Assembly: GCA_002342225.1 (NCBI GenBank)
Contig: DDPO01000042.1
Span: 32,628-48,259, forward strand
Length of the DNA stretch: 15,632 nt
Direction of reading: 5' to 3'
From: Bdellovibrionaceae bacterium UBA2466
GTDB taxonomy: Bacteria; Bdellovibrionota; FAC87; UBA2466
Position numbers and translations under genes: made by a program. How positions within the stretch are numbered: the first letter of the stretch is position 1; each line of letters starts with the position of its first letter. The notes under the pieces are model-generated. The model saw only the letters and a program-made list of their open reading frames with translations. It ran no database searches and was not told the origin of the DNA. Of this stretch, positions 1-7,388 are shown one piece after another.

Positions 1-446
1 ATAAAGTTCAAGGCACAACACCCGCCGAAGGAGATCTTTTCGGAACGCTTGATAGCGCTGGAAAGCAAGTGCCAGCGCCGGCCAGAAACCCAAGACCCGA
101 ACAACGTTTGATTCAATTGGGCAATGGTCCGATTGAGATCGACCAAAACGGTAATATTCGTCAAAACGGAGTTCAAGTCGCGCAAATTAACATTGAGGAG
201 TTCCACGAGGAGCAGTGGCTCGAAAAAACAGGGAACACCTATTTTAAAAACACAACTCCAACGAATCTTAAAAATGACGAAATCAAAACAAAATTGCATC
301 AGGGTTTCATTGAAAGCTCGAATGTAAATCCAATTTCGGAAATGACCCGAATGATTGAGGCAACTAGAGCATACGAATCTCATCTACAAGCGATCAAGAC
401 CTATCAGGAGATTGATGGGAAGACCGCAAATGAGATGACCAAATAA
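1..446 (+). CDS. flgF: Flagellar basal-body rod protein, FlgF/FlgG type, 3' end only
   Basis: This is the C-terminal part of a flagellar rod protein. The reading frame is open from the left edge (first full codon at position 3), so the start lies outside the window and about 147 residues are visible. The last roughly 45 residues match the conserved C-terminal helix of the rod/hook family: an ESSNVNPISEMTRMIEATRAYE segment equivalent to the ESSNVDVVHEMTDMI segment of the next gene. These helices pack in the axial core. The proximal-rod protein FlgF usually precedes flgG, so FlgF is the likely identity, but the N-terminal half needed to tell FlgF from a second FlgG copy is missing. A GTG at 69 could be mistaken for a start, but the frame continues upstream without a stop. 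The gene ends 28 bp before flgG and is probably in the same transcript. Confidence 0.85.
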   Translation, partial: KVQGTTPAEGDLFGTLDSAGKQVPAPARNPRPEQRLIQLGNGPIEIDQNGNIRQNGVQVAQINIEEFHEEQWLEKTGNTYFKNTTPTNLKNDEIKTKLHQGFIESSNVNPISEMTRMIEATRAYESHLQAIKTYQEIDGKTANEMTK

Positions 447-474
447 TTGCTATCTCTGAAATAAGGAGAAACTT

Positions 475-1260
475 ATGATCACAGCTTTAAAATCGGCCGC
501 TTCAGGTATGGAAGCCCAAATGGCGCAAATTAATAGTATTTCAAATAATCTCGCTAACGTGAACACCACTGGCTACAAGAAAGAGCGGGCAGAATTTCAA
601 GATCTCCTCTACGAAACTCTTCAAGAACCCGGAGCAAATACTTCGGCACAGACCCAAGCGCCTGTAGGTATACAGAGGGGAATGGGCGTTAAGGTTAGCG
701 GTACTCAAAGAAATTTTCAGATGGGTAATCCAGTTCATACAAGCCGAGATCTCGACATGATGGTTCGAGGAGACGGTTTTTTTATGATCGGTATGCCCAA
801 TGGAGAAACGGGCTATAGTCGAGATGGATCTTTTTATAAGTCAGCTCAAGGACGTATTGAAACGATTGACGGATATCCACTTCAACCTGAAATTATTGTT
901 CCTCAAAACATTAAAAAAGTGGAAATTGCAGATAACGGAACAGTCTTTGGTTATGTATCTGAAGCCGAAAGGGCTCAGTTGGGGCAGGTTCAGCTTGCAA
1001 CTTTCATTAACAATGCTGGCTTGAAAGCTCACGGAAAAAACCTCTATCTAGCGACTGAAGCGAGTGGGCAGCCCAACATTGGAACTCCAAATACGGGAAC
1101 AACCGGCGCCATCATGCAGAACTATATTGAAAGCTCCAATGTCGATGTTGTGCATGAGATGACCGATATGATTACGGCTCAGCGGGCTTTTGAAATGAAT
1201 TCCAAAGTTATTCAGACGGTCGACCAGCTTCTTCAAAATACAAACACTGTGATTAGGTAA
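475..1260 (+). CDS. flgG: Flagellar distal rod protein FlgG
   Basis: FlgG forms the distal rod of the flagellar drive shaft in the periplasm, between the proximal rod and the hook. The 261-residue length is essentially the family norm (about 260). The N-terminus carries the rod/hook signature, with NNLANVNTTGY at residues 24-34. The middle contains the typical DLDMMVRGDGFF segment, and the C-terminus has the conserved NYIESSNVDVVHEMTDMI helix ending in QTVDQLLQ. There is no cleavable signal peptide, as expected for a type III export substrate. The ATG is set by a strong AAGGAG at 463-468, 6 bp upstream. The gene lies 3 bp before flgA, which suggests translational coupling. Confidence 0.97.
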   Translation: MITALKSAASGMEAQMAQINSISNNLANVNTTGYKKERAEFQDLLYETLQEPGANTSAQTQAPVGIQRGMGVKVSGTQRNFQMGNPVHTSRDLDMMVRGDGFFMIGMPNGETGYSRDGSFYKSAQGRIETIDGYPLQPEIIVPQNIKKVEIADNGTVFGYVSEAERAQLGQVQLATFINNAGLKAHGKNLYLATEASGQPNIGTPNTGTTGAIMQNYIESSNVDVVHEMTDMITAQRAFEMNSKVIQTVDQLLQNTNTVIR

Positions 1261-1263
1261 ACC

Positions 1264-1953
1264 ATGAAGAATAGTTTATATTTTTTGTTTTTGATTTTCT
1301 TTGCAAACTCAAGCACAGCTGTTGTTTCGAACGATTCAAAATCAAAGCTCGAAACCGCAGAGCAAAAACTCAAAAACTTTATTGCGAAGGACTTTGAGAA
1401 TAGAGGCCGGATTGAAGTCGAACGGCTCTATTCTCAGGAAGCTATTCCTCCTCAGGCTGAAGTGTTGGCAGTGGAGCCTCGACCTGCTCTTGGTGTCGTT
1501 AGTTTTGAGTTCGCTTGGGACGCAAACGGGAATTCAAAACACGTTTTTGGGACTGCCACGGTTAAATTATACCGGCCAGTGGCAGTAGCAAAAACAATCA
1601 TCAGAAATAACGAAGCTTTTAATAAGGATAATTTTAGTTTCCAAGAGCGAGAAGTGTCGCCTTACAGAGTCACGGGATACTATGATGATTCTGAAAGTCT
1701 AAATCGACTGCGAGCTCGCGGTTACATCAATCCGGGGATGGTTATTTCTCATAGCCACACCCAAATGCCTTTTTTGGTGAATACAGGAGAGGCAGTTATG
1801 CTGGTTCGAGAAACTCCATCAGTCAGAGTGAGTGTGCGAGCCAAAGCTCTTGAAAACGGCCGAGAGCAGCAGTGGATTCGGGTTGAGAATCTTAGTAATA
1901 GAAAAGTCATTCAAGCAAAGGTGCTTGGACCGGGTGAAGTTTCGTTGCATTAA
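1264..1953 (+). CDS. flgA: Flagellar P-ring assembly chaperone FlgA
   Basis: FlgA is a periplasmic chaperone that helps FlgI assemble into the P ring around the rod. The 229-residue product begins with a Sec signal peptide (Lys-2 followed by a phenylalanine/leucine-rich core to about residue 14, with likely cleavage after STA near residue 19). The C-terminal half has the SAF-type fold seen in FlgA: a segment with a NPGMVISHSHTQMPFLV-like stretch, then the repeated VRVSVRAKALENG and KVIQAKVLGPGEV beta segments that match the conserved FlgA C-terminus. The start lies only 3 bp after the flgG stop, with a weak AGG as ribosome site, so expression probably depends on translation of flgG. The order flgA-flgH-flgI places the chaperone directly before its client ring genes. 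Confidence 0.93.
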   Translation: MKNSLYFLFLIFFANSSTAVVSNDSKSKLETAEQKLKNFIAKDFENRGRIEVERLYSQEAIPPQAEVLAVEPRPALGVVSFEFAWDANGNSKHVFGTATVKLYRPVAVAKTIIRNNEAFNKDNFSFQEREVSPYRVTGYYDDSESLNRLRARGYINPGMVISHSHTQMPFLVNTGEAVMLVRETPSVRVSVRAKALENGREQQWIRVENLSNRKVIQAKVLGPGEVSLH

Positions 1954-1967
1954 TTTTAGGAGGATGC

Positions 1968-2627
1968 GTGAAAAACTGTTTTTTACTAGCGCTAGTGTTC
2001 TTATGGATTCAAGGATGTGCCTGGTTTGGAAACAAATCAACTCCTCCCGAAGAGATGAATGCTGCTCCAAAAGTGGCTCACAAATATGATGTGCCTAAAC
2101 CCGCGAAGCGAGAACCAGGGTCACTTTGGAGCGAAGATTCCCGATGGAATTCGATCTACAGTTCGGGGAGTTCTCGTATGGTGGGCGATGTAGTAACTGT
2201 GAAAGTCAATGAGCCTTTCAAAGATCGGATTTCAATGGCTATGAACCAAAATCGAAGGACAGATTCCTCAAAAACTTCGACTGACAATAAAGTAGATAAT
2301 AAGAGCGAGAACAAGAGTGAAAGTAAAAGTGATGGTCGAGAGCCAGCCAGTGTCAATCAAGCCATGGCAAAAAAAGATGACACTGCTGAAGTCGAAGCTA
2401 CAATTTTAGAAGTTCTCCCAAATGGCGCTTATCGGGTTGGCGTTAATCGGGCTTTTAAAATTGGTCGGGAACAGCCGTATGTCGTCTTAGAGGGAGTTGT
2501 TCGTGAGAAAGAGATTAGCTCCAGTGATTCAGTCTCTTCAGATTCTTTGATGAATTTGAAACTAGAAACCTTTGATGATGAAAAACATTCGATGAATTCA
2601 GATAAAAAAGGGGAAACGAACAAATGA
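1968..2627 (+). CDS. flgH: Flagellar L-ring lipoprotein FlgH, atypical
   Basis: FlgH is the outer-membrane lipoprotein that forms the L ring. The product starts at a GTG at 1968 with AGGAGG at 1958-1963. An ATG at 1964 lies in another frame and is not used. The signal peptide ends in a lipobox (IQGC, acylated Cys17). Family blocks are visible: SLWSEDSRWNSIYSSGSSRMVGDVVTV around residues 52-78 in two adjoining stretches, and ATILEVLPNGAYRV with a following EGVVREKEISSSDSVSS around 144-190. Two things are unusual. A Ser/Lys/Asn-rich low-complexity stretch lies at about residues 98-123. After the LMNLKLETF strand the protein ends in a charged tail (DDEKHSMNSDKKGETNK) where enterobacterial FlgH continues to a hydrophobic aromatic end. 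The last 4 bases overlap the start of flgI (ATGA), indicating coupled translation. Confidence 0.9.
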   Translation: MKNCFLLALVFLWIQGCAWFGNKSTPPEEMNAAPKVAHKYDVPKPAKREPGSLWSEDSRWNSIYSSGSSRMVGDVVTVKVNEPFKDRISMAMNQNRRTDSSKTSTDNKVDNKSENKSESKSDGREPASVNQAMAKKDDTAEVEATILEVLPNGAYRVGVNRAFKIGREQPYVVLEGVVREKEISSSDSVSSDSLMNLKLETFDDEKHSMNSDKKGETNK

Positions 2628-3712
2628 AATATTTACTCTTTTTCATTTTGTGTAGCTCTGTAAGTTTTGGAGCAAGAATTAAAGATATTGCAATGCTTAA
2701 AGGGGCCCGTAACAATCAACTTTTCGGGTACGGACTTGTGGTTGGGCTTCCGGGGACTGGAGACAAGGCTAACGAGCTCACGGAAAATTCGATGGGGCTT
2801 ATTTTAAAAGGCCTTGGAATAGATACAAAGTCTCAAAAACTTGACACTAAAAATGCAGCTATCGTTGTAGTTTCTTCAACTCTTCCCCCGTTCTCAAAAG
2901 TCGGACAGCAATTGGATGTGAGTTTAGCATCGATTGGAACTGCCGCAAGTTTGGACCAAGGAACTTTAATGATGACTCCGCTTAAGGGGCCCGATGGAAA
3001 AATATATGCAATGGCTCAGGGTAAAGCGATTGTTATGAAAAAAGAGGCGAGGGGGGGAGGGGCTTCAGGAGGAGCTGCTGCAAACATGGTGAGCGCGACC
3101 ATTCCTAACGGTGCAATGCTTGAAAAAGAGATCGGCTGGGATGTTTCTCAAGAAAAGCAACTTAAGTATGTCATCAACAACCCCGATTTTACGACAGCTG
3201 TTCGAATGGCTAAAAAAATAAATGACGAGTTAGGTGGAAAATATGCTGTTGCAAATGATGCGAGCACTGTCGAAGTGATGTACCCCTACACATTAGAGGC
3301 AAACCCGATTGAGCTCATTGCTCAAATTGAGAGCCTTGAAGTTGAAGCTGACCGTAAAGCCAAAGTGATCATTAATTCGAAGACTGGTACTGTGATTTTA
3401 GGAGATCAAGTTCGTATCTCTCCCGTGGCTATAGCGCATGGAAACCTGAAACTTGAAATTAAAAATCCACCCGCGGATCAAGGCCGAAATATCAGCTCAA
3501 CTAATTCCCAAGGAGCCCAAGCTCCAACCCCTGCGGCGGGCGAGGGAGAAGGTGAGCAGGCCAAAAAAGTGATGTTAGTGAGTGCAGGTCCCAGTATTTC
3601 GGAGGTCGTTTCTGCTCTTAATGACACGGGTGCTGGCGCTGAGGATTTAATTGCCATCCTTCAAGCGTTGAAGTCGAGTGGCGCTTTACTTGCTGATCTG
3701 GAGATGCAATGA
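2624..3712 (+). CDS. flgI: Flagellar P-ring protein FlgI
   Basis: FlgI polymerises into the P ring that fits the peptidoglycan around the rod. The 362-residue length is close to the family norm (about 365). A Sec signal peptide covers about residues 1-16, followed by the highly conserved mature start: RIKDIAMLKGARNNQLFGYG and then LVVGLPGTGDK. Other family blocks include NAAIVVVSSTLPPFSKVGQQ, ATIPNGA, and the C-terminal LIAILQALKSSGALLADLEM. The segment before the C-terminal block, usually a conserved loop, is replaced here by an Ala/Gly/Glu/Gln-rich low-complexity linker near residues 287-313. The gene overlaps both neighbours by ATGA (flgH at 2624-2627, flgJ at 3709-3712), so the three ring/rod genes are probably translated as a coupled set. 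Confidence 0.97.
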   Translation: MKYLLFFILCSSVSFGARIKDIAMLKGARNNQLFGYGLVVGLPGTGDKANELTENSMGLILKGLGIDTKSQKLDTKNAAIVVVSSTLPPFSKVGQQLDVSLASIGTAASLDQGTLMMTPLKGPDGKIYAMAQGKAIVMKKEARGGGASGGAAANMVSATIPNGAMLEKEIGWDVSQEKQLKYVINNPDFTTAVRMAKKINDELGGKYAVANDASTVEVMYPYTLEANPIELIAQIESLEVEADRKAKVIINSKTGTVILGDQVRISPVAIAHGNLKLEIKNPPADQGRNISSTNSQGAQAPTPAAGEGEGEQAKKVMLVSAGPSISEVVSALNDTGAGAEDLIAILQALKSSGALLADLEMQ

Positions 3713-4002
3713 AGATCGATTCAAATCCGAACATAATGAAGGCCGAAGAGCCTTCGCGCGAGGAAAAACATCCCGAGGTTCGAAAGGTTGCGAAGCAATT
3801 TGAAGCTCTTTTTGTGAACCAAATGGTTTCGGCGATGCGTAAGACAGTAGTTAAAGGTGGGTTAGTGCCTGAAAGTAATGCTGAAAGGGTCTATCAGTCT
3901 ATGTTGGATAGCCAATACTCCGAGAGAATGGCTGACACAGAGCAACTCGGCCTTTCTCAAATGATTTACGACCATTTATTGCGGCAATCACGACCACGGT
4001 GA
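3709..4002 (+). CDS. flgJ: One-domain FlgJ rod-binding protein
   Basis: This 97-residue protein is the rod-binding (N-terminal) domain of FlgJ alone. Conserved features are AKQFEALFVNQMVSAMRKT at residues 28-46, and PESNAERVYQSMLDSQYSE followed by LGLSQMIYDHL at residues 54-90. FlgJ acts as a scaffold or cap for rod polymerisation in the periplasm. In enterobacteria a C-terminal glucosaminidase domain opens the peptidoglycan. That domain is absent here, as in many alpha-, delta- and epsilon-type lineages, which use a separate lytic enzyme. A lytic transglycosylase gene lies 4.2 kb away at 8223-8696, on the other strand, and is one candidate partner. The start overlaps the flgI stop. Confidence 0.93.
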   Translation: MKIDSNPNIMKAEEPSREEKHPEVRKVAKQFEALFVNQMVSAMRKTVVKGGLVPESNAERVYQSMLDSQYSERMADTEQLGLSQMIYDHLLRQSRPR

Positions 4003-4012
4003 TAAAATAGTA

Positions 4013-4030
4013 TAGAGTCATTTGACTCTA
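4013..4030 (+). promoter_or_regulatory. Inverted repeat abutting the flgM ribosome site
   Basis: TAGAGTCA (4013-4020) and TGACTCTA (4023-4030) form a perfect 8-bp inverted repeat with 2 bases between. As RNA this could fold into a 7-bp stem with a 4-base AUUU loop. It ends directly before the flgM Shine-Dalgarno (AAGGAG, 4031-4036), which itself sits in an 8-bp palindrome, GGAGCTCC (4033-4040). No T-run follows, so it does not look like a terminator. It could be a protein operator or an RNA element that changes access to the ribosome site. The function is inferred only. Confidence 0.5.
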
Positions 4031-4041
4031 AAGGAGCTCCT

Positions 4042-4386
4042 ATGAAGGTTACAAACAATCCTAGCCCTAATCCCTATCAAAACGAAGCTATGGTGGATGG
4101 TGTTAAAAACAACCAGAAAGTAGCGATTGGTAAAAGTGTAGAGTCCAGTCTTTCGCAGGCGGGTGGGGTAGAGTCTCATGGAGCTGATGTCGAAATTTCG
4201 GATAACGCAAAATTAATGAGGCAGGCTTCTGATATAGCCAAAGCTGCGAGCGAAATTCGCAAAGATAAAATTTCTGCACTCAAAAAAAGTATCCAAGAAG
4301 GTAGCTACCAAGTTGATGCCAAAGAGATCGCTGACCGCTTGGTTGATGAACATCTGAGTGCTGACTTCGGAAAAAATAATCTCTAA
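4042..4386 (+). CDS. flgM: Anti-sigma-28 factor FlgM
   Basis: FlgM binds sigma-28 (FliA) and keeps late flagellar genes silent until the hook is complete, when it is exported through the flagellar channel. The 114-residue product has the family layout: a polar, disordered N-terminal half (export and flexible region), then the sigma-binding helices at about residues 73-103, with RKDKISALKKSIQEGSYQVD running into AKEIADRLVDEHL, a near-canonical FlgM block. The start is an ATG preceded by AAGGAG at 4031-4036. It is separated from flgJ by a 39-bp gap holding a perfect inverted repeat, unlike the overlapping junctions before it. This suggests separate control of the anti-sigma factor. Placement next to flgN and flgK is typical for flgM. 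Confidence 0.93.
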   Translation: MKVTNNPSPNPYQNEAMVDGVKNNQKVAIGKSVESSLSQAGGVESHGADVEISDNAKLMRQASDIAKAASEIRKDKISALKKSIQEGSYQVDAKEIADRLVDEHLSADFGKNNL

Positions 4387-4448
4387 TCGCGTTTCAATAT
4401 TCGAATCACTGAGAAGATAGAATCTTTAAAAAATCTAGGGGCAAGTTC

Positions 4449-4931
4449 ATGGCCGCAAATCCATTTGCAACTTATTTATTCTCCCTTTGTGAGGAAAGCT
4501 GCGCTCTTGCTTTAGGTTTGAAACAAGTTTTACTCAAAGAGCGAGCCGCTTTAATTACTTTAAATACGGAAGAAATTCTTATTTTGGTTACTCAGAAAGA
4601 GAGTGGAATGTTGAAGCTCTCCAGAAAACGCGCTGAAATTAAAAAGTTTGTCAGAACCCAGTTCCAGCAAGATGATCTAGAAAAGTTACATTTCACCGAT
4701 TCTGAGCTTCAGAGCCAATGGAACATCCTCAGAGAAAATTGGCTCTCCGCTTGGACAGAACTTAGAAATGTGTGTGAAACAAATCAGCAGTTTATTAATC
4801 ACTCGATGAAAAATTTAGACAGACTAGTAGAGAACCTAAAGCGATTACTCGGACAACATGCAACCTATTCGCCCAAAGGAAAGCGCGTCGACCAAAATTC
4901 ACAAGGTTCAGTTGTTGAGGGGAGGTACTAA
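4449..4931 (+). CDS. flgN: FlgN-type export chaperone for FlgK/FlgL
   Basis: FlgN is a cytosolic helical chaperone that delivers the hook-junction proteins FlgK and FlgL to the flagellar export gate. This 160-residue protein is almost entirely alpha-helical by sequence (long heptad-like runs, LLKERAALITLNTEEI near residue 30 and NQQFINHSMKNLDRLVENLKR near 112-132). It carries the YSPKGK motif near residues 139-144, similar to the Tyr/Gly/Lys tail of FlgN proteins, followed by a disordered end. The family is weakly conserved, so identity rests on helix pattern plus position. It lies between flgM and flgK, and its stop overlaps the flgK start by one base (TAATG at 4929-4933), so chaperone and client are translated together. 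The ribosome site is a modest AGGGG at 4437-4441. Confidence 0.8.
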   Translation: MAANPFATYLFSLCEESCALALGLKQVLLKERAALITLNTEEILILVTQKESGMLKLSRKRAEIKKFVRTQFQQDDLEKLHFTDSELQSQWNILRENWLSAWTELRNVCETNQQFINHSMKNLDRLVENLKRLLGQHATYSPKGKRVDQNSQGSVVEGRY

Positions 4932-6361
4932 TGGCTGTCAATGATATCTTAGAAATAGGGCGCCAAGGCCTCACTTCGAATCGACAAGCTCTTCAGACAA
5001 CCTCGAGCAACATAGCAAATGCCAACACTCCCGGATACACGCGTAGACGAGCCGTCGTTGAAACAAATAATCTTTCAATTCCCCAGGGCGTAAACATGGG
5101 GAGTGGAGTTGAGGTTAAACAGGTTCTTAGAGTCCATGATCAATTTGTAAACAAGCAAATAGTGAATGAATCACAATCTTTTGGTGGAGTTAAAGCGAAG
5201 TCTGAGAATTTGGGGCGTGTGGAGTTAGTAGCTCAACGAGATGCGGATAATGTTAATAATTTAGTGAATAAGTTCTTTCAAGATCTTCGAGAGGTGTCTG
5301 TCAGTCCTGAGACGACAGCCCTTAGAAATGTGGTTCAGAGTAGCGGAAAAGCGCTTGCGGGCGGTATTCGAAATATGTTCTCTGATTTAGAGGGCATGAA
5401 ACAAGATCTTGATTACCGGATTGAAGATAATATAGCCCAAGTGAATTCCTTAACAAAAGAGCTTGCAGCGCTGAACAGAAACATCATGCAAGGAAGCACT
5501 CGCAAAGATACCGTTCTTGACCTTGAAGATCGTCGTGATGCTTTGATGAGAGAGTTGTCTCAAAAAATTAATTTTCAGACCCACACTGATGATCTCGGCC
5601 AACTTTCGGTTGTGACCGGCGGCTGTATTTTGGTTCAAGGAGATCGGTCCAATGATCTTTTCGCAGAGCGAACAGCCGCTAGCGGAGAAAAGGGACCGGG
5701 TTCATTAGACATTTTTATTAAAAATCACGGCGAAGGAAGAAAAGTCACTAGTGGAATTACTGATGGTGAGTTAGGTGGGATGATGCATGTTCGAGATAAG
5801 ATCATTAATCCTGCTATCGAGCATTTAGATAAAATTGCATATCATATCGCTACCGAAGTGAATACGATTCATAAAGAAGGCGAGGGGATGGATGGGGTTT
5901 CGGGCCGGAATTTTTTTAAGGATATCGGGCAGGGTCCAGAGGGGGCTTCGTTTCGTTTTGATCTCGATGACTCTATCAGTGGTAATTATGAAAACATTGC
6001 TTTGGGTTTTTCTGGCTCATCTCCTGGAAGCAATGAGATTGCACTCAAAATTGCTAATGTTCAAAACGAAAAAGGACTCACTACAAGCCACTTGGGAACG
6101 CAGGAGAACCACACCATCAATGAATCATTGAACGCTTTGGTTGGAAGAATTGGTGTTGAAGCTCAAAGAGAAAACAATCTTCTTAATCATCAAAAAGATG
6201 TCGTACAGCAACTTGAAAACTATCGTCAGTCCGTGGAAGGGGTTAACCTCGAAGAAGAGGCTGTAAACATGATTCAGTACCAAACCGTTTTCAATGCTTC
6301 TGCGAAAGCAATGAAAGTGGGGGAAGAGCTGTTTAACACGATTTTGAGTCTGAAAGATTAA
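4931..6361 (+). CDS. flgK: Flagellar hook-associated protein 1, FlgK
   Basis: FlgK forms the first hook-filament junction ring outside the cell. The 476-residue product has the rod/hook family N-terminus (TTSSNIANANTPGYTRRR, residues 23-40). A long central region follows, with the typical LEDRRDALMRELSQKI segment, and the protein ends in the conserved C-terminal helix (GVNLEEEAVNMIQYQTVFNA then SAKAMKVGEELFNTIL). It is somewhat shorter than the enterobacterial protein (about 547), consistent with smaller outer domains. The ribosome site is GAGGGGAGG at 4917-4925. Translation is coupled to flgN through a one-base overlap. The gap to flgL is 15 bp. Confidence 0.96.
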   Translation: MAVNDILEIGRQGLTSNRQALQTTSSNIANANTPGYTRRRAVVETNNLSIPQGVNMGSGVEVKQVLRVHDQFVNKQIVNESQSFGGVKAKSENLGRVELVAQRDADNVNNLVNKFFQDLREVSVSPETTALRNVVQSSGKALAGGIRNMFSDLEGMKQDLDYRIEDNIAQVNSLTKELAALNRNIMQGSTRKDTVLDLEDRRDALMRELSQKINFQTHTDDLGQLSVVTGGCILVQGDRSNDLFAERTAASGEKGPGSLDIFIKNHGEGRKVTSGITDGELGGMMHVRDKIINPAIEHLDKIAYHIATEVNTIHKEGEGMDGVSGRNFFKDIGQGPEGASFRFDLDDSISGNYENIALGFSGSSPGSNEIALKIANVQNEKGLTTSHLGTQENHTINESLNALVGRIGVEAQRENNLLNHQKDVVQQLENYRQSVEGVNLEEEAVNMIQYQTVFNASAKAMKVGEELFNTILSLKD

Positions 6362-6376
6362 AAATGAGAGCTAATT

Positions 6377-7270
6377 ATGTCTAGAGTTTCAACCGCACAA
6401 TTTTTTGATACTGCTCAAAGAAATATTCAAAATGCCAAAGAACGTGAGTCTATCTCTGCCGAAAAATCCAGCAGCTTGAAGGAGATTTCAAAGCCTTCTC
6501 AAGCTCCCTCCGAGTGGATGATTGCTGAAACCCAAAAGAATGATGTTGCCGTGAGGGAAGGGATCTCAAAAAACGCGCAGCTTGCAAGCCACATGATCAA
6601 CACGACTGATGGAGTTCTAGCCCAAGCTCAGGAGTTGGTTCAAAAGGTTCACACTCTGGCTTTATCTGCCATTGGGAATTCGGCGGGCGATGTTTCTAAA
6701 CACGTGGTCCCCGAAGTGAAAGGTTTGTATGAGAATTTTATCCAAAATTTAAATACTAAATTTGGCTCAAGAACTCTCATGGGAGGGCAAAAGTCATTAG
6801 GCCCCGCCTTTGATATTGATGGCAAATTTTTGGGCGATTCCGGAAAAATTGAGGTTGAAGTTGACCGCGGTTTGTTTGTTCCCATTAATGTATCGGGAAG
6901 TCAGGCTATTCTTGGCGAAGGGCTTAAAGATGGGGTTAATATTGTTCAAGCAATGAAAGATCTGATCACGGGATTGGAAACGCATAATCAGGAACTCGTG
7001 GGCGGATCTCTTGAGATTTTTACAAAAGCTACAGACCAGATCTCAATATCACGAACGCAGCTTGCCGGTAGCTCTTTAGCCATTGAAAAATCGGTCCAAA
7101 GAAATGCAGAAAATAAAATTCAGCAATTGGAAGCCATTTCTCAAATTGAGGAAGCCAATCCCATTAAGGTGTTCTCCGATTTGGCTCGTGATCAGACCGT
7201 TCTTCGAGCGGCTCTAGAAAGCTCTCACAAAATAATGAGTGAGTCCCCTGCCGATATTCTTCTTAAATAA
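6377..7270 (+). CDS. flgL: Flagellar hook-associated protein 3, FlgL
   Basis: FlgL is the second hook-filament junction protein, related to flagellin, and provides the platform on which the filament starts. The 297-residue product has flagellin-like terminal helices. The N-terminus begins MSRVSTAQFFDTAQRNIQNA, and a KNAQLASHMINTTDGVLAQA block follows near residues 61-80 with QELVQKVHTLALSA just after it. The C-terminus ends in an SDLARDQTVLRAALESSHKI block with a polar tail. Length is close to the usual 300-320. It is the last gene of the packed flg block: a probable terminator and a new promoter follow. The ribosome site is weak (GAGAG at 6366-6370), so coupling to flgK is likely. Confidence 0.93.
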   Translation: MSRVSTAQFFDTAQRNIQNAKERESISAEKSSSLKEISKPSQAPSEWMIAETQKNDVAVREGISKNAQLASHMINTTDGVLAQAQELVQKVHTLALSAIGNSAGDVSKHVVPEVKGLYENFIQNLNTKFGSRTLMGGQKSLGPAFDIDGKFLGDSGKIEVEVDRGLFVPINVSGSQAILGEGLKDGVNIVQAMKDLITGLETHNQELVGGSLEIFTKATDQISISRTQLAGSSLAIEKSVQRNAENKIQQLEAISQIEEANPIKVFSDLARDQTVLRAALESSHKIMSESPADILLK

Positions 7271-7296
7271 AACGCTGATTCCTATTGATTTGGATT

Positions 7297-7327
7297 TGGA
7301 CGTGATGCGTCTATCTATCTTTTTTTT
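7297..7327 (+). terminator. Possible rho-independent terminator after flgL
   Basis: TGGACG (7297-7302) and CGTCTA (7308-7313) can pair as a 6-bp stem with one G-U pair and a TGATG loop. They are followed, after 6 pyrimidine-rich bases, by a run of eight T (7320-7327). The position, 27 bp after the flgL stop and just before a promoter-like sequence, fits the end of the flg transcript. The stem is short and the T-run is slightly displaced, so termination may be partial. Confidence 0.45.
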
Positions 7328-7340
7328 CTCAGAATTTTAG

Positions 7341-7368
7341 TAAAGAAGGCTTAAATATTTGCCGAAAC
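7341..7368 (+). promoter_or_regulatory. Sigma-28 (FliA)-like promoter of csrA-fliW
   Basis: TAAAGAAG (7341-7348), 12 bases, then GCCGAAAC (7361-7368) resembles the sigma-28 consensus TAAAGTTT-N11-GCCGATAA. The -35 core TAAAG and the -10 core GCCGA are exact. The spacer is one base longer than the enterobacterial optimum. The start of transcription would be near 7374-7375, about 15 bases before the csrA ATG. It sits in the only sizeable gap of the cluster. The match comes from reading the sequence; activity is inferred. Confidence 0.6.
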
Positions 7369-7388
7369 GTTAGTTGAGAAACATAGAA

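Noticed and set aside
3051..3057. G7 tract in flgI as a phase-variation site
   Set aside because: Seven G is short for slipped-strand switching, the run encodes a Gly-rich loop in frame, and P-ring proteins are not known to be phase variable.
3979..4008. Possible sigma-70 promoter (TTGCGG and TAAAAT) before flgM
   Set aside because: The -35 box matches at only three of six positions. The inverted repeat next to it is the stronger signal.
7374..7388. Upstream TTG as csrA start, adding five residues
   Set aside because: CsrA proteins begin MLxLTR, which fits the ATG at 7389, and the TTG lies at the predicted transcription start.
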